Notes: a model not told the origin generated them from the sequence alone. A stretch of DNA of 64,000 nucleotides from Gordonia jacobaea (GCF_001186365.1 NZ_LDTZ01000015.1:124001-188000), one strand, 5' to 3'; shown: positions 39,205 through 50,080, counted from the first letter of the stretch. Program-made: numbers and translations.

Positions 39205-40131
39205 TCAGGTCTCGCGCAGGACGTCCAGAGCGTGCTGAAGGTCGGCCGGATAGGGGCTGACGAACTCCACCCAACGCCCGTCGGCAGGGTGGGCGAACCC
39301 GAGCGAACGAGCATGCAGCCACTGGCGCTCGAGCCCGAGTCGCGCCGCCAACACAGGGTCGGCTCCGTAGGTCAGGTCACCGCAGCACGGGTGGTGCAGC
39401 GCGGAAAAGTGCACGCGAATCTGGTGCGTCCGTCCCGTTTCGAGGTGGATGTCGAGGAGCGACGCCGCGGCGAACATCTCGAGCGTGTCGTAGTGGGTGA
39501 TGCTCGGCTTGCCGTTCGCGGTGACCGCGAACTTCCAGTCGGCTCCCCGATGACGTCCGATCGCCGCGTCGATGGTCCCGGTCGGCGGATCGAGGTGACC
39601 CTGCACCAGCGCGTGGTAGCCCTTGTCGACCTCGCGGTCGCGGAACGCGCGCTTGAGCAACGTGTATCCGTGCTCCGACGCCGCGACCACCATCAACCCC
39701 GACGTGCCGACGTCGAGGCGCGACACGATGCCCTGCCGTTCGGCCGCGCCGGAGGTCGAGATCCGGAAACCCGCGGCGTCCAACGCGCCGACGACGGTTG
39801 GCCCGCTCCACCCCAGCGACGGATGGGCCGCCACGCCGACGGGCTTGTCGACGACGATGATGTCGGAGTCGTGGTAGATCACCGACAGGTCTTCGACAGG
39901 TGTCGGCTCTACTCGCAGCGGCTCGTCCGGCTCGGGAAGCAACACGTCGAGCCAACTTCCGGCCGCGAGCTTGTGCGACTTGCCGACTGCGACGCCGTCG
40001 ACGGTCACATCGCCCGCGTCGGCGAGATTGGCCACGACGGTCCGCGACAAGCCGAGGATGCGGGACACCCCGGCATCGAGGCGCATGCCCGCGATCCCGT
40101 CGGGAACCGGCATGGCACGCGATTCACGCAT
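39205..40131 (-). CDS. RluA-family pseudouridine synthase (RluD-like)
   Basis: A 308-residue protein with an N-terminal S4 RNA-binding domain ([34 protein letters not shown]) and an RluA catalytic domain ([15 protein letters not shown], catalytic Asp in [32 protein letters not shown]). It probably modifies uridines of 23S rRNA; the exact positions cannot be read. The start [12 protein letters not shown] at 40131 matches actinobacterial relatives and overlaps lspA by 8 bp, indicating coupling. Confidence 0.93.
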   Translation of the reverse strand: MRESRAMPVPDGIAGMRLDAGVSRILGLSRTVVANLADAGDVTVDGVAVGKSHKLAAGSWLDVLLPEPDEPLRVEPTPVEDLSVIYHDSDIIVVDKPVGVAAHPSLGWSGPTVVGALDAAGFRISTSGAAERQGIVSRLDVGTSGLMVVAASEHGYTLLKRAFRDREVDKGYHALVQGHLDPPTGTIDAAIGRHRGADWKFAVTANGKPSITHYDTLEMFAAASLLDIHLETGRTHQIRVHFSALHHPCCGDLTYGADPVLAARLGLERQWLHARSLGFAHPADGRWVEFVSPYPADLQHALDVLRET

Positions 40132-40732
40132 TCTCGGCCTCGACCTTCTCGGCGCGCCGAGCGGCGAAGCCGGAGCGCGAGCCGTCGTAGTCGTATCCGA
40201 GCAGCGACAGCACGACGAGCAGCACGGCACCGCAGACAACCGAGGAATCGGCGACGTTGAACACGGGCCACCAGCCGACCGAGATGAAGTCGACGACGTG
40301 CCCGCGCAGCGGTGCGGGGTCACGGAAGATGCGATCGATCAGGTTGCCGATGGCACCGCCGAGGACCAGACCGAGGCCGAGGACCCACCACCCCGAGCGG
40401 AGTCTGCGGCTGAACCGGATGATGACCACCACGACAGCGAGCGCGATCAGCGTCAATATCCAGGTATAGCCGGATGCCATGGAGAATGCCGCGCCGCTGT
40501 TTCGCACGAGCCGAAGCGTGACCGCATCACCGATGATGTGCACCGGTCGCTGCGGGTCGAGCAGCGCGACGACCAGCGACTTGGTGAGCACGTCGAGCGC
40601 GATCACCGTCAGGGCGATGCCCGCGAGCCAAGCCAGTACCGAGGTCGAGCTGCGCAGCATTCCGCCACGGTCGTTCTCGCTGGTGTCCTCGGCGTCGGAG
40701 AGGTTGTGCGTCTGGTCGGGTCGGTCATCCAC
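40124..40732 (-). CDS. lspA: Lipoprotein signal peptidase II
   Basis: An aspartic protease of the membrane that cleaves prolipoprotein signal peptides before the lipidated Cys. It has four helices with [30 protein letters not shown] (catalytic Asp) and [20 protein letters not shown] (second Asp). GTG 40732 gives 202 residues with a hydrophilic N-terminal extension as in mycobacterial LspA; ATG 40660 would give 178 and remains possible. The same window encodes several putative substrates (MceD, MceE, 40772, 41869). Confidence 0.95.
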   Translation of the reverse strand: MDDRPDQTHNLSDAEDTSENDRGGMLRSSTSVLAWLAGIALTVIALDVLTKSLVVALLDPQRPVHIIGDAVTLRLVRNSGAAFSMASGYTWILTLIALAVVVVIIRFSRRLRSGWWVLGLGLVLGGAIGNLIDRIFRDPAPLRGHVVDFISVGWWPVFNVADSSVVCGAVLLVVLSLLGYDYDGSRSGFAARRAEKVEAENA

Positions 40733-40771
40733 CCCACCATCATCCCTGACACGTGCAATACGCTGACTGGC

Positions 40772-41761
40772 GTGTCCGATCCGACCCGTCGAACTGCCGA
40801 AGAACCACCCCCTCGACGCCGCTCGGTTCGCCGCCGGGTCACGCTCGGGTCGACCGCAGCAGCACTGGCGTGCGGGCTCCTGGTGTCGGCATGCGGCACC
40901 GACTCGGGTTCCGATGCCGAGTCGGGGCAGTCGCCGGGAGCCCCATCGGGCTGCACGACCACCTCGACCTCCGGTCAACGCGACGCCAATCTGATCCCCA
41001 TCCCTCCCGCAGCGGTGACCGTCACATCCACGGGCAATCAACCACAACGGGTGGTCGGCGGCGCGCCCGACCGTTCGACGCCACAGCATTCAACGTTGTC
41101 GACGACGTCGTCTGTCACAGCGGCCGACGGCACGACCGAGCAGACCGTCGACATCCCGATCACCGCGACGTTCCACTGCACCGACAACACAGATCTCGAG
41201 ATGACACTCGGCGCGTCGACCTCTCCCGACCCCACGTTGAACGACCAACTGAAAGCGGCCAGGGACGCCAAGGCGGGCGTAGCGCTCGGACCCGGCGCGG
41301 CGCCTGTCTCATTACGACTGATCCCCACGAAGGATTCGGGTTCGGAAGCGAGGAGCGCGATCGAGCAGTCGCTGGTTCAGGCGTTCCAGAACTCGATTCC
41401 CCTGCCCACAGAGCCGATCGGTGTGGGTGCGACGTGGCGAACCGAGCGGACCATCACGGCTGCGACCACACTCACCCAGACGATCACCGCGACGCTCAAG
41501 GCGTGGGACGGCAACCGCGTGACCATCGACTTCACCACCGAGGAATCACCGGTCAACTCGGTGTATGCGATTCCCGGCTCCGACACCACGCTGACCATCT
41601 CCCGCTACTCCTACACCGGCTCGGGGACCCTGGTCTCCGACGTGACCCGCGGTCTGCCGCTCAGCGGCTCCGGCACATACACAGGCGCGCGCGAACTGGT
41701 CGGAGCCGACCCTGCCAACCCGCTGCTCCAGAAGATCGGCTTCTCCTACACCTGGAAGTAA
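40772..41761 (+). CDS. Putative lipoprotein of unknown function
   Basis: A 329-residue protein starting at GTG 40772. A basic region ([12 protein letters not shown]) leads into a hydrophobic stretch with lipobox LVSAC. The mature part begins with serine/glycine-rich sequence and then a beta-rich domain with repeated TITxT/VTS patterns ([52 protein letters not shown]). No enzyme motif was seen. It is divergent from lspA with only 39 bp between the start codons, and convergent with an MTB12-like gene across a strong hairpin. Confidence 0.8.
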   Translation: MSDPTRRTAEEPPPRRRSVRRRVTLGSTAAALACGLLVSACGTDSGSDAESGQSPGAPSGCTTTSTSGQRDANLIPIPPAAVTVTSTGNQPQRVVGGAPDRSTPQHSTLSTTSSVTAADGTTEQTVDIPITATFHCTDNTDLEMTLGASTSPDPTLNDQLKAARDAKAGVALGPGAAPVSLRLIPTKDSGSEARSAIEQSLVQAFQNSIPLPTEPIGVGATWRTERTITAATTLTQTITATLKAWDGNRVTIDFTTEESPVNSVYAIPGSDTTLTISRYSYTGSGTLVSDVTRGLPLSGSGTYTGARELVGADPANPLLQKIGFSYTWK

Positions 41762-41778
41762 AGAGCTCCTCACACACA

Positions 41779-41814
41779 CGAGAGCCCCTGTCCCGCGCGG
41801 GACAGGGGCTCTCG
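41779..41814. terminator. Strong bidirectional hairpin terminator
   Basis: A perfect 16-bp stem (41779-41794, CGAGAGCCCCTGTCCC; and 41799-41814) closes on a 4-nt GCGC loop, 17 bp after the lipoprotein stop codon and before the convergent gene's end. It can act on both strands. Confidence 0.92.
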
Positions 41815-41834
41815 TTGTGGTGCAAGCGCGCGCT

Positions 41835-41870
41835 CAGGCGTGCACTTGAATCCAGGCGTGCACTTGAATC
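41835..41870. repeat. 18-bp tandem duplication
   Basis: Two exact adjacent copies (41835-41852, 41853-41870; CAGGCGTGCACTTGAATC) sit at the 3' end of the MTB12-like gene. The second copy runs two bases into its stop codon. Confidence 0.93.
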
Positions 41871-42405
41871 ACTGGGTGCACATGGCGCTCTTGATGTTGT
41901 TGCCGGACAGGATCGGGCACACCGAGTCGCTCGCGAGCTTCCAACGTCCGTCCGCGTACACGATCTGGGCGTCGAGCTTGGTCGGCGGGTTGTCGGGGAG
42001 CTTCACCTGAACCTTCACCGTGGCCTTGTTCGGTCCGGCCGGGATCACCGGCGGGAAGATCTGGTAGGTGACGTCCTTGTTGTCCTCGCGTGCCTTGACG
42101 AGCTTGTCGAAGAGCTGCGGATCCTTCTCGGAACCCTGCACGAGTTCGGTCTTCTCCGAGTTCGGCACGTTCGGATCGAGAGCCTTGTCCAGCATCGCGT
42201 TCAGTGTCGCGACGCTCGGGCGGACGTTCGGATTGGTGACCCCGGCGTCGGCACCCGACGCGCCTGCCTCAGAGGTGGCTGCGGCACTGGTCGTCGTGGC
42301 GACCGTGGGGACGTCGTCGGAATCGTCGCTGCTGCTGCACGCCGCGAGGGACGTGGCGACTGCGGCAGCCATGATGGCGGCACCTACGAACTTAGGGAAC
42401 TTCAA
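41869..42405 (-). CDS. Low-molecular-weight antigen MTB12-like lipoprotein
   Basis: A 178-residue protein with a signal peptide MKFPKFVGAAIMAAAVATSL and lipobox LAAC. A serine/threonine/alanine linker follows, then an MTB12/CFP-2-like domain: PSVATLNAMLDKALDPNVPN, SEKTELVQG, VTYQIFPPVIPAGPNKATV, YADGRWKLASDSVCPILS. The mycobacterial family is secreted or surface-exposed and immunogenic, with unknown biochemical role. The C-terminal pair of cysteines may form a disulfide. ATG 42405 follows a GAGGAAG site. Confidence 0.85.
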   Translation of the reverse strand: MKFPKFVGAAIMAAAVATSLAACSSSDDSDDVPTVATTTSAAATSEAGASGADAGVTNPNVRPSVATLNAMLDKALDPNVPNSEKTELVQGSEKDPQLFDKLVKAREDNKDVTYQIFPPVIPAGPNKATVKVQVKLPDNPPTKLDAQIVYADGRWKLASDSVCPILSGNNIKSAMCTQ

Positions 42406-42679
42406 GGATCTTCCTCACATTCAACGTCGGCGATGATCGTGTTCGGCGGTGATTCGCGAGTCGTACGCGGTTCACGGCGACCGTCACAACGGTCGCCATA
42501 TCCACCCCCGTGGCCACAAACTCACACCACTATGCCAAACACATCGACTCCACCCCACGACGCGTACCCGCCGAGATCGCCAGTTGTCGCGATCTCGATG
42601 AGCATTGCGGCGTCGTACGAGCAGTGCCGACGGGTGAAACGGTTGACGGCCGACATCGGTTCCAGGGACGCTGTCTGGC

Positions 42680-43630
42680 ATGACGCAACCCCGAATCGCG
42701 CTGATCACCACGGGCGGAACGGTCGCAGCTCGCCAGAGCGCGGACGGGGCGGTGCCGGTCTTGAGCGCGTCCGAACTGCTTGCCCAGGCAACGACGCCCT
42801 CGGCGGTCACTCCCGTCATCGAGACCAACGACCTCATGTCGGTGGACAGCTCAGCGATCACGGTGACTCAGCAGGCGCAGGTGGTGCGGGCTGTCACAGC
42901 CACGCTTGCCGATCCCGACGTGACCGGGGTCGTCGTCACCCACGGCACCGACACGATGGAAGAGACGGCATTTCTGGCCGACCTCGTCTCCGACGACCCC
43001 CGCCCCATCGTGTTCACCGGTGCGCAGTACCCCGCCGACACCCCAGAGGCCGACGGGCCCGCGAACATCGCGGCGGCCATCGAGGTGGCAGCCGATCCGG
43101 ATAGTCATGGACGAGGCGTCGTGCTTGCTTTGGGCGGACGCGTGCTGCCGGTTCGGGGAGCGTTCAAGGTCTCGACCACAGCGACCGAGGCCTTCGACAC
43201 CGTGCACGCCGCGCTTCCACGCCCCCTCGTCGTCGACGCGCTGCCCGAACGCCTGGCCCGCGTGGATACCTACGCGTTATATCCCGGCGTCGCCGCGGGA
43301 ATCATCGCCGCAGCCGTCGCGCAGCGTGCGTCGGGAATCGTGCTCGCGGCGACGGGTTCGGGCAACACCCATCCCGACATCACCGCCGAGGTCGTCGCCG
43401 CACGACGCGCGGGGGTCGCCGTCGTCGTCACGACACGCGTTCCCTACGGCCCTGTCGTCGCGACCTATGGCGGCGGCGGTGGAGCTGTCGACCTCGAACG
43501 CGCAGGCGCGGTGGTGTCCCGCTGGTTGCGCGCGCCACAGGCACGCATGGCGCTGATCGCGCTGCTGTCCACCGGGCACGACGCCGACGACGTCGCCGAC
43601 TTCTTCCGCCGTTCCGAACCTGCCGCCTGA
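42680..43630 (+). CDS. ansA: L-asparaginase
   Basis: A 316-residue asparaginase hydrolysing L-asparagine to aspartate and ammonia. It has both catalytic triads' signatures: ALITTGGTVAAR (first Thr) and VVVTHGTDTMEETAF (second Thr and Asp), plus GAFKVSTT and LAATGSGNTH. No signal peptide is seen, so it is probably cytosolic. ATG 42680. It converges on dinB with 18 bp between the stop codons. Confidence 0.94.
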   Translation: MTQPRIALITTGGTVAARQSADGAVPVLSASELLAQATTPSAVTPVIETNDLMSVDSSAITVTQQAQVVRAVTATLADPDVTGVVVTHGTDTMEETAFLADLVSDDPRPIVFTGAQYPADTPEADGPANIAAAIEVAADPDSHGRGVVLALGGRVLPVRGAFKVSTTATEAFDTVHAALPRPLVVDALPERLARVDTYALYPGVAAGIIAAAVAQRASGIVLAATGSGNTHPDITAEVVAARRAGVAVVVTTRVPYGPVVATYGGGGGAVDLERAGAVVSRWLRAPQARMALIALLSTGHDADDVADFFRRSEPAA

Positions 43631-43648
43631 CTGTCGTGGCCTGAGGGC

Positions 43649-45163
43649 TCAGCGCGGTACATCGGGCCACGCGAGACTGTCGAGTGGGTCACCGCGTCGC
43701 AACGCGTCATCGTCGGCTGAGAATGTGCGCGCGATGCCGGGTCCTGTTGCCCGCGTTTCGAATCGCACGGTCACCACGCCGTGCCCGCCCCCCTGCACCC
43801 AGCCGTGCCCGAACTCGGGGTGCACCACGTCGACGCCGGTCGTCGCCCAGCTTCCGCTGTCGGAGACATCAGATTCAGCACCGCTGCCGGAGACAGCAGA
43901 TCCAGCGCCGCTGTCGGAGACGGCGGAGTGGGTGGTTTCGAAGCCGTCCGAGGGTGGAACCGTGTCGATGGCGATGGCGCCTTCACGATCTGGGGCTTCA
44001 AGATCTGGCGCTTCGAGATCTGCGTCGGTGATCGGCGCGAGGTCGGCTGTCGGTGCGATATCACCGTCGCCGAACAGTGCGTACTGCTCGACGGCCGACA
44101 GACCTGAGAAGCCCACCCCGACAAGGCGAATGGGGCCGACCTCTTGCGGATCGAGGGCAAGGCGACGGGCCATCGATGTGAGGGTGTCGAGATCGGTCGT
44201 CGCGGCGGGCAGCGTCGACGACCGGGTCAGGATCGACATGTCCGATCGCTTGAGTTTCAGCACGACGGTGCGCGCACCGCGTCCGTCGGAGAGGAGTCGA
44301 CGATGCGCGTCCGCCGCCGACTTGTCGATCGCGGGTCGCAGGCCGGCAAGGTCGACGATGTCGCGTGCGAAGGTCGATTCGGCGCTGATCTGTTTGGCCG
44401 CGGCGCGTTCGGTGACGGGCCGGTCGTCGTGTCCGCGCGCGAGCATGTGCAGTGCGGGTCCGACGCTGGAACCGAGTACCGAGGCGACCTCGATGTCGGA
44501 CATCGCGGCGAGGTCGCCGATCGTGTCAATACCGAGGCGCGCTAACCGTTCTCCGGAGACGGGCCCGATTCCCCAGAGTTTGCGGACCGGTAGTGCGTGG
44601 AGGAAGTCGAGTTGTCTGCTCGGCGGAATGACCATGACCCCATCGGGTTTGGCCATTCCCGAGGCGATCTTCGCGATCTGCTTGCCGCTGCCGACACCGA
44701 CGGAGGCGGCCAACCCCACGCCCTCGAAGATGCGGGCACGGATCTCCTGCGCGAAGGCCTCGGCGTCGGCCGCGGTGGCACCGACGAGGTCGACGGGCTC
44801 TCCGAATGCCTCGTCGAATGACAACATCTCGATGACCGGCACCGCTTCACGCACGATGCCGAAGATCCTGCTGCTCACCACGCGATACACCGAGCCGCGT
44901 GGTGGAAGCACCACCGCCGACGCTCCGACGAGGCGTCGGGCCTGGTGCATCGGCATGGCCGAGTGCGCTCCGAATCGGCGTGCGGCGTAGCTGGCGCCCG
45001 CGACGACACCGCGGCCCCCTGTCCCACCGACGAGCACGGGGCGACCGGCGAGCGTCGGCCTCGTCAGCTGCTCCACCGAGGCGAAGAAGGCGTCCATGTC
45101 CAAGTGCATCACCCACCGGGTGCTGCGTTCCCCGTCTGCGGGCGAACCGGACACTGCTGACAC
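43649..45163 (-). CDS. dinB: Translesion DNA polymerase IV, DinB1/DinX type
   Basis: A 504-residue Y-family polymerase. The palm motif is [14 protein letters not shown] (with steric-gate Phe), the second catalytic motif [11 protein letters not shown], the fingers Tyr/Arg [15 protein letters not shown], and HhH sequences [18 protein letters not shown] candidate beta-clamp motif QYALF lies at the end of the little-finger domain. A low-complexity linker ([24 protein letters not shown]) leads to a C-terminal module [20 protein letters not shown], shared with mycobacterial DinB1. GTG 45163; an internal ATG at 45109 is a weaker alternative. Confidence 0.94.
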   Translation of the reverse strand: MSAVSGSPADGERSTRWVMHLDMDAFFASVEQLTRPTLAGRPVLVGGTGGRGVVAGASYAARRFGAHSAMPMHQARRLVGASAVVLPPRGSVYRVVSSRIFGIVREAVPVIEMLSFDEAFGEPVDLVGATAADAEAFAQEIRARIFEGVGLAASVGVGSGKQIAKIASGMAKPDGVMVIPPSRQLDFLHALPVRKLWGIGPVSGERLARLGIDTIGDLAAMSDIEVASVLGSSVGPALHMLARGHDDRPVTERAAAKQISAESTFARDIVDLAGLRPAIDKSAADAHRRLLSDGRGARTVVLKLKRSDMSILTRSSTLPAATTDLDTLTSMARRLALDPQEVGPIRLVGVGFSGLSAVEQYALFGDGDIAPTADLAPITDADLEAPDLEAPDREGAIAIDTVPPSDGFETTHSAVSDSGAGSAVSGSGAESDVSDSGSWATTGVDVVHPEFGHGWVQGGGHGVVTVRFETRATGPGIARTFSADDDALRRGDPLDSLAWPDVPR

Positions 45164-45204
45164 ACATCAAGACTAAGCAGGTCGATCGGGGCTTCTTCAG
45201 GGAC

Positions 45205-45666
45205 TTACCCGGTAGTCGCCCTGCCGACGGCGAAGACCGGGATCGACGCCGCGTGTGTGTGCAGTTGTTCGTCGGATGGGTCGGTCGTCATGCCGTCGGG
45301 CAGGAATCGGCCGACCTCCCACCCCCAGCGCTTCAGATATGCGCGGATGATCGGACCGCGATCGGCGACGTCGACCTCGGCGAGCGTCACCGTTCTATCG
45401 TTGCGGCCACGACGCAGGTGCGCGGTCCGCGCGGCTCGGGCATTGCGGACCCACTGGGTGTTGCCGCGTACCGCCACGAGGTACTCGCGACCGTCGAACG
45501 CAATGGGATTCACCGGAATCCTCTGTGGTGCACCAGATTTTCGTCCGACGATGGTCAGCGTCTGCGCACCGGCGAGGTTGACCCCGCGGTCGGCGAGCCA
45601 GCGAACGACGGAATTGAAGACGCGGTCCGAGCGGCCGGGCGTGACGTGGTGTTGCGTTGAGTGCAT
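45205..45666 (-). CDS. F420H2-dependent quinone/nitro-reductase family protein (Ddn-like)
   Basis: A 153-residue protein of the deazaflavin-dependent nitroreductase/quinone reductase family: LTIVGRKSGAPQRIPVNPIA, FDGREYLVAVRGNTQWVRNA, RAARTAHLRRGR and RAYLKRWGWEVGRFLP. Family members bind coenzyme F420 in a split beta-barrel. The substrate is unknown. ATG 45666 follows GAGGAG. It is divergent from a TetR gene, with two operator-like palindromes between, so it is very probably the regulator's target. Confidence 0.88.
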   Translation of the reverse strand: MHSTQHHVTPGRSDRVFNSVVRWLADRGVNLAGAQTLTIVGRKSGAPQRIPVNPIAFDGREYLVAVRGNTQWVRNARAARTAHLRRGRNDRTVTLAEVDVADRGPIIRAYLKRWGWEVGRFLPDGMTTDPSDEQLHTHAASIPVFAVGRATTG

Positions 45667-45697
45667 GGCGGCTACTCCTCTACGTCGCAGATGAACT

Positions 45698-45762
45698 GAG
45701 AGCACCGCTCTCGATAATCGAGTGTGCGCCCTGAGTCGAGGAAATGCAAGAGCACCGCTCTC
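45698..45762. promoter_or_regulatory. Twin TetR operator palindromes
   Basis: GAGAGC-ACC-GCTCTC (45698-45712) and AGAGC-ACC-GCTCT (45749-45761) share the same core, 50 bp apart, in the divergent gap between the Ddn-like gene and the TetR gene. They probably mediate repression of both genes. Confidence 0.85.
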
Positions 45763-45782
45763 TGATCTGGCAGACTGTCGGC

Positions 45783-46499
45783 ATGGGAACGGGAAAGACA
45801 CGGGCCGACAATCGCGCGGCGATGGAGGCCGAGATCATGCGGCTTGGCCGCGAACACCTGCGCACGCAGGGCGCTGCCGGGCTGTCACTACGGGCGATCG
45901 CTCGCGACCTCGGCGTCGTTTCCTCCGCGGTCTACCGGTACGTTCCCAGCCGCGACGAGCTGTTGACCCTACTTCTGGTGGAGGGCTACAACGACCTCGC
46001 CGACACCGTCGACGCCGCCGCTGACGCTGACAATGACGCTGACCGCACAGACGGGGCCAGCGGATCGCGGAAGCGCTTGCGGCGCATGGCCATTGCGATG
46101 CGCGCGTGGGCAGTCGCCGACCCCGCGCGGTGGGCGCTGCTGTACGGCAGTCCGGTGCCCGGGTACTCGGCACCGGCCGAGCGTACGACGCTTCCCGGAA
46201 CGCGCGTGGTCGGTCGACTCGTCGTCGAGCTGGCGGCCGCGCACCGGGACGGTGACGTGCGTGCGCAGCTGCCGCCGATCTCGCCGGAGGTCGCCGCCGA
46301 CATGCGACAGATCCTCGACGAGTTCGGCGTCGACATGCCCGCAGAGGTCGTCGCCGCGGCGACAACCCTCTGGGCGACCATCATCGGCGGGATCAGCCTC
46401 GACGTCTTCGGACAGTACGGCGCCGACACCTTCACACATCCTGACGCGTTGTTCACCACGCAGGTCGACGCCGTCCTGTCGCTGCTGTTCGACGACTGA
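45783..46499 (+). CDS. TetR-family regulator with WHG-type C-terminal domain
   Basis: A 238-residue protein with a TetR N-terminus (EIMRLGREHLRTQGAAGLSL, RAIARDLGVVSSAVYRYVPS, RDELLTLLLVEGYNDLAD), an acidic loop (AAADADNDADRTDG), and a C-terminal helical domain with WAVADPARWALLYGSPVPGY typical of the WHG subfamily. ATG 45783 lies 21 bp after the second operator palindrome, favouring autoregulation. The inducer is unknown. It converges on ileS with 23 bp between the stop codons. Confidence 0.9.
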   Translation: MGTGKTRADNRAAMEAEIMRLGREHLRTQGAAGLSLRAIARDLGVVSSAVYRYVPSRDELLTLLLVEGYNDLADTVDAAADADNDADRTDGASGSRKRLRRMAIAMRAWAVADPARWALLYGSPVPGYSAPAERTTLPGTRVVGRLVVELAAAHRDGDVRAQLPPISPEVAADMRQILDEFGVDMPAEVVAAATTLWATIIGGISLDVFGQYGADTFTHPDALFTTQVDAVLSLLFDD

Positions 46500-46522
46500 C
46501 TGCCGCACCGACGAACTGCTGC

Positions 46523-49500
46523 TCAGCCCGCCTTGTTGACGTCTGCCGTCACCCCGTCGCCGAGTTCGATCGCACCCGCAGCCGAGTCGTCTGCCGATTC
46601 GACGACGAACGACGTCGCGAGCACCTCACCGGCAATCATGTAGGCGTGGCGTCGAGCCCATTCGAGTCGCTGCTCGGGCACCACGAAGCGCACCTCGATG
46701 CGATCCGACACGTCGAGCCCGAGATTGCGACGTGCCTCCTGGAGTTCACGCACGCGATCCTTCGCCCAACCCTCCGACTCGAGGTCTTCGGTGACGTTCG
46801 TATCGAGGACGACGAGTCCGCCCCCACCGGGGAGTTCGGCCGTCGAATCCGGTTCCTCCGCAACGAGTTTCCTGCTGTACTCGCCCGGTTCGAGGTCGAT
46901 GCCGTCGGCCGACACGATCTCGCTACCGTCGTCGGCGGTCCGCACGCTCCAGTTCCCCGCCTTGACCGCCTTGATGACGCGCTGCACATCCTTGCCGAGG
47001 CGTGGTCCTGCGGCGCGCGCATTGACCGCGAGCTCGTAATGACCGTATTGATCTGCGTCAGTGGACAATTCCACGGACTTGACGTTCATTTCATCGGCGA
47101 TCAGATCGGTGTAGGGCGCGAGGCGATCGGCGTTGGGCGACGCGACGGTCAACTGCGGCAACGGCAGTCGCACACGGAGCTTGTTGGCCTTGCGCACGCT
47201 CGACGCCGTCGAGCACACCGCTTGCACGTCGTCCATCGCCGCAACGAGGTCGGGGTCGCCAGGCAGTTCGTCACTCGTCGGCCAGTCGGTCAGGTGCACC
47301 GACCGCTCACCGGTCAGCCCACGCCAGATGGCTTCGGTCGCCAGCGGAAGCAGCGGTGCCGCAAGGCGACTCGCAACCTCCAGCACCGTGTACAGGGTGT
47401 CGAAAGCCTCCGGGTCCTCATCCTGGCCCGCCCAGAAACGTGCCCGCGAACGGCGCACATACCAATTGGTGAGCGACTCGACGAACTCGCGGAACGCATC
47501 ACACGCCCCGGAGACGTCGTAGACGTCGAGGGCCTCGGTCATGGCGTCGCGCGTGACGGCGAGCTTCGCCAGGATGTACCGGTCGAGCACGTTCGACGAG
47601 TCGGTGCGCCACGTGGCGGGCCGGTCGGCGTAGAGCTGCAGGAAGCTGTAGGCATTCCACAACGGGAGCAGCGCCTGACGCACGCCCTCGCGGATTCCCT
47701 TCTCCGTCACCACGAGATTGCCGCCACGCAGGATCGGCGACGCCATCAGGAACCACCGCATCGCATCGCTGCCATCGCGGTCGAACACCTCGTTGACGTC
47801 GGGATAGTTGCGCTTGGACTTCGACATCTTCTGGCCGTCGTCGCCGAGCACGATGCCGTGCGCCGCAACGGTTCTGAATGCCGGACGATCGAAGAGCGCA
47901 GTCGCGAGCACGTGCAGGTTGTAGAACCATCCACGGGTCTGACCGTTGTACTCGACGATGAAGTCGCCCGGATTGTGCGCAGGCTCCGAACCGTCACTCG
48001 CCCCGTCGAACCATTCCGAGTTCTCGAACGGATAGTGCACCTGGGCGTACGGCATCGAGCCCGACTCGAACCAGCAGTCGAGGACCTCGGGAACGCGACG
48101 CATCGTCGAATTTCCGGTCGGGTCATCGGGATTGGGCCGCGTCAGATCGTCGATGTAGGGGCGGTGCAAGTTGTTCGGGCGCACGCCGAAGTCGCGCTCG
48201 AGCTCATCGAGCGAGCCGTAGACGTCGGTGCGCGGGTACTCCGGGTCGTCGGAGACCCACACCGGGATCGGCGCGCCCCAGTAGCGATTACGACTGATGT
48301 TCCAGTCGCGTGCACCCTCGAGCCACTTGCCGAACTGGCCGTCGCGGATGTGTGCCGGCGACCAGGTGATCTGCTTGTTCAGCTCGATCATGCGGTCCTT
48401 GATCGGGTCGACCGCGACGAACCACGACGGAACGGCCATGTAGATCAACGGCTTTCCCGACCGCCACGAGTGCGGGTAGGAGTGTTCGATGGTCTCGTGC
48501 CGGACAACGCGCCCCTCGTGCCCGTCCGACGCAGCGAGAACGTGTGACCCGCCGGCCTTGAGGTCCTTGATGATCGGAGCGTTGGCGTCGAACACCATGA
48601 GGCCCTCATACGGCGGCACCTGCGAGGTGAATCGGCCACCGGCGTCGAGTGGTTGCACGACCTCGATGCCGTTGGCGGTCGAGAGCTCCATGTCCTCCTC
48701 ACCGAAAGCCGGTGCGAGATGGACGATTCCGGTGCCGCTGTCGGTGGTGACGTAATCACCGAGCAAGACGCGGTGCGCGTTGGGATGCCCGACGAAGAAG
48801 TCGAACGGCGGTGTGTAGGCCAAACCCTCCAGGTCGCTGCCCTGATACGTGCCCAGCACCTCCGGGTCGACGATCTCCTTGGCGTAGCTGCCGAGCAAAG
48901 GCTCGGCAAGCAGATACTCACGACCGTCCGCCGCGCGCACATGCACGTAGGAGACATCGGGGTTGACGGCGATCGCGAGGTTCGACGGCAATGTCCAGGG
49001 TGTCGTCGTCCAGATCAGCGCGTTGACCCCGTCCAACGCCGACAATGGACCGTCGGAGTCGATGACAAGCGGCATGCTGACCGTGAGAGCGGGGTCTTGG
49101 CGCATGCGGTAGGCGTCGTCGAGCTTGGATTCCTGGTTGCTCAACGGTGTCTGCTCGTACCAGGAGTACGGCAGCACACGGTATCCCTGATAGATGAGTC
49201 CCTTGTCCCAGAGCCGCCTGAATGCCCACATCACCGACTCCATGAAGTCGATGTCGAGGGTCTTGTAGTCGTTGTCGAAGTCGACCCAGCGAGCCTGGCG
49301 GGTGACGTAGTCACGCCACTCTCCGGTGTAACGAAGCACAGAGTCGCGGCAGAAGTCGTTGAACTTCTCGACGCCCATCTTCTCGATCTCCGACTTGTCG
49401 GTGATTCCGAGTTGACGTTCGGCTTCGAGCTCTGCGGGCAGACCATGTGTGTCCCAGCCGAATCGACGCTCGACCTTCTTGCCGCGCATCGTCTGGTACC

Positions 49501-49759
49501 TCGGTACCAGATCCTTCACGTAACCGGTCAGCAGGTGACCGTAGTGGGGCAGGCCGTTGGCGAACGGCGGCCCGTCGTAGAAGACGAACTCGGGGGCGTC
49601 GGCTCTGTTGGCGATGGATGCGGCGAACGTGTCGTCGTTCTTCCAGTAGTCGAGCACGTTGAGCTCGACGTCGGGGAATGAAGGCGCACCACTACGTACG
49701 CCGCCGGTCATGTCGACGACCGGGTACACACGTGTTGCCGATTCTGACTGCTCGCTCAC
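46523..49759 (-). CDS. ileS: Isoleucyl-tRNA synthetase, eukaryote-like type
   Basis: A 1078-residue class I synthetase. The HIGH motif is in [18 protein letters not shown]; the KMSKS motif in [14 protein letters not shown]. An editing (CP1) domain lies between ([21 protein letters not shown]-like [10 protein letters not shown]) and an anticodon-binding region follows ([14 protein letters not shown]). The length and sequence fit the eukaryote-like class common in actinobacteria. GTG 49759 follows GAGGAG at 49765-49770. Expression is expected to be controlled by the T-box leader immediately upstream. Confidence 0.97.
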   Translation of the reverse strand: MSEQSESATRVYPVVDMTGGVRSGAPSFPDVELNVLDYWKNDDTFAASIANRADAPEFVFYDGPPFANGLPHYGHLLTGYVKDLVPRYQTMRGKKVERRFGWDTHGLPAELEAERQLGITDKSEIEKMGVEKFNDFCRDSVLRYTGEWRDYVTRQARWVDFDNDYKTLDIDFMESVMWAFRRLWDKGLIYQGYRVLPYSWYEQTPLSNQESKLDDAYRMRQDPALTVSMPLVIDSDGPLSALDGVNALIWTTTPWTLPSNLAIAVNPDVSYVHVRAADGREYLLAEPLLGSYAKEIVDPEVLGTYQGSDLEGLAYTPPFDFFVGHPNAHRVLLGDYVTTDSGTGIVHLAPAFGEEDMELSTANGIEVVQPLDAGGRFTSQVPPYEGLMVFDANAPIIKDLKAGGSHVLAASDGHEGRVVRHETIEHSYPHSWRSGKPLIYMAVPSWFVAVDPIKDRMIELNKQITWSPAHIRDGQFGKWLEGARDWNISRNRYWGAPIPVWVSDDPEYPRTDVYGSLDELERDFGVRPNNLHRPYIDDLTRPNPDDPTGNSTMRRVPEVLDCWFESGSMPYAQVHYPFENSEWFDGASDGSEPAHNPGDFIVEYNGQTRGWFYNLHVLATALFDRPAFRTVAAHGIVLGDDGQKMSKSKRNYPDVNEVFDRDGSDAMRWFLMASPILRGGNLVVTEKGIREGVRQALLPLWNAYSFLQLYADRPATWRTDSSNVLDRYILAKLAVTRDAMTEALDVYDVSGACDAFREFVESLTNWYVRRSRARFWAGQDEDPEAFDTLYTVLEVASRLAAPLLPLATEAIWRGLTGERSVHLTDWPTSDELPGDPDLVAAMDDVQAVCSTASSVRKANKLRVRLPLPQLTVASPNADRLAPYTDLIADEMNVKSVELSTDADQYGHYELAVNARAAGPRLGKDVQRVIKAVKAGNWSVRTADDGSEIVSADGIDLEPGEYSRKLVAEEPDSTAELPGGGGLVVLDTNVTEDLESEGWAKDRVRELQEARRNLGLDVSDRIEVRFVVPEQRLEWARRHAYMIAGEVLATSFVVESADDSAAGAIELGDGVTADVNKAG

Positions 49760-49762
49760 GCT

Positions 49763-50080
49763 GACTCCTCGTGCCTGGCTCGCACGTCCTCACCGGACGT
49801 GTGCATGTGCTCTTGGCACGGGGACGCACGACGTGTGCGCGGTACCACCCCGCTTGCACCGGATTACTCCGATGCCGCTCATGGCCATCTCGGATAGGCA
49901 GGCGAACAACGCCGGGATGTTCACACACCCAGAGTGCTCCAACACTGCCAACCGAATTGGCCTGCGGCTATGACGGGCCACTCCCGCCCGGTTCTACTGG
50001 GACGCTCACCGACTCACGCGATGCGTGACGAGAATCCGTTCTTCCGGGTGCTCCCCGGTGATGGCCGGATCAATGCGCTT
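49763..50080 (-). promoter_or_regulatory. ileS T-box riboswitch (translational, short Stem I) with promoter
   Basis: On the minus strand the invariant T-box sequence GGGTGGTACCGCG lies at 49850-49838. Far upstream the leader has GGCCATCACCGGGGAGCACC and GGAAGAACGG, the layout of actinobacterial ileS leaders with an ultrashort Stem I. The specifier codon is AUC (Ile) at 50062-50060. A -10-like TACACT lies just upstream at 50088-50083. The distal part can sequester the GAGGAG Shine-Dalgarno at 49765-49770, so uncharged tRNA-Ile should switch on translation. The region covers most of the 414 bp without genes between ileS and the next gene. Confidence 0.93.

Noticed and set aside
40753-43104. 783-codon open frame spanning the lipoprotein gene, a hairpin terminator, the MTB12-like gene and the start of ansA
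   Set aside because: It crosses a strong terminator and three genes with recognisable domains; its translation is low-complexity.
46646-48547. 633-codon open frame opposite ileS
   Set aside because: It is an antisense shadow of a GC-rich gene with no recognisable domain; ileS motifs are clear on the minus strand.
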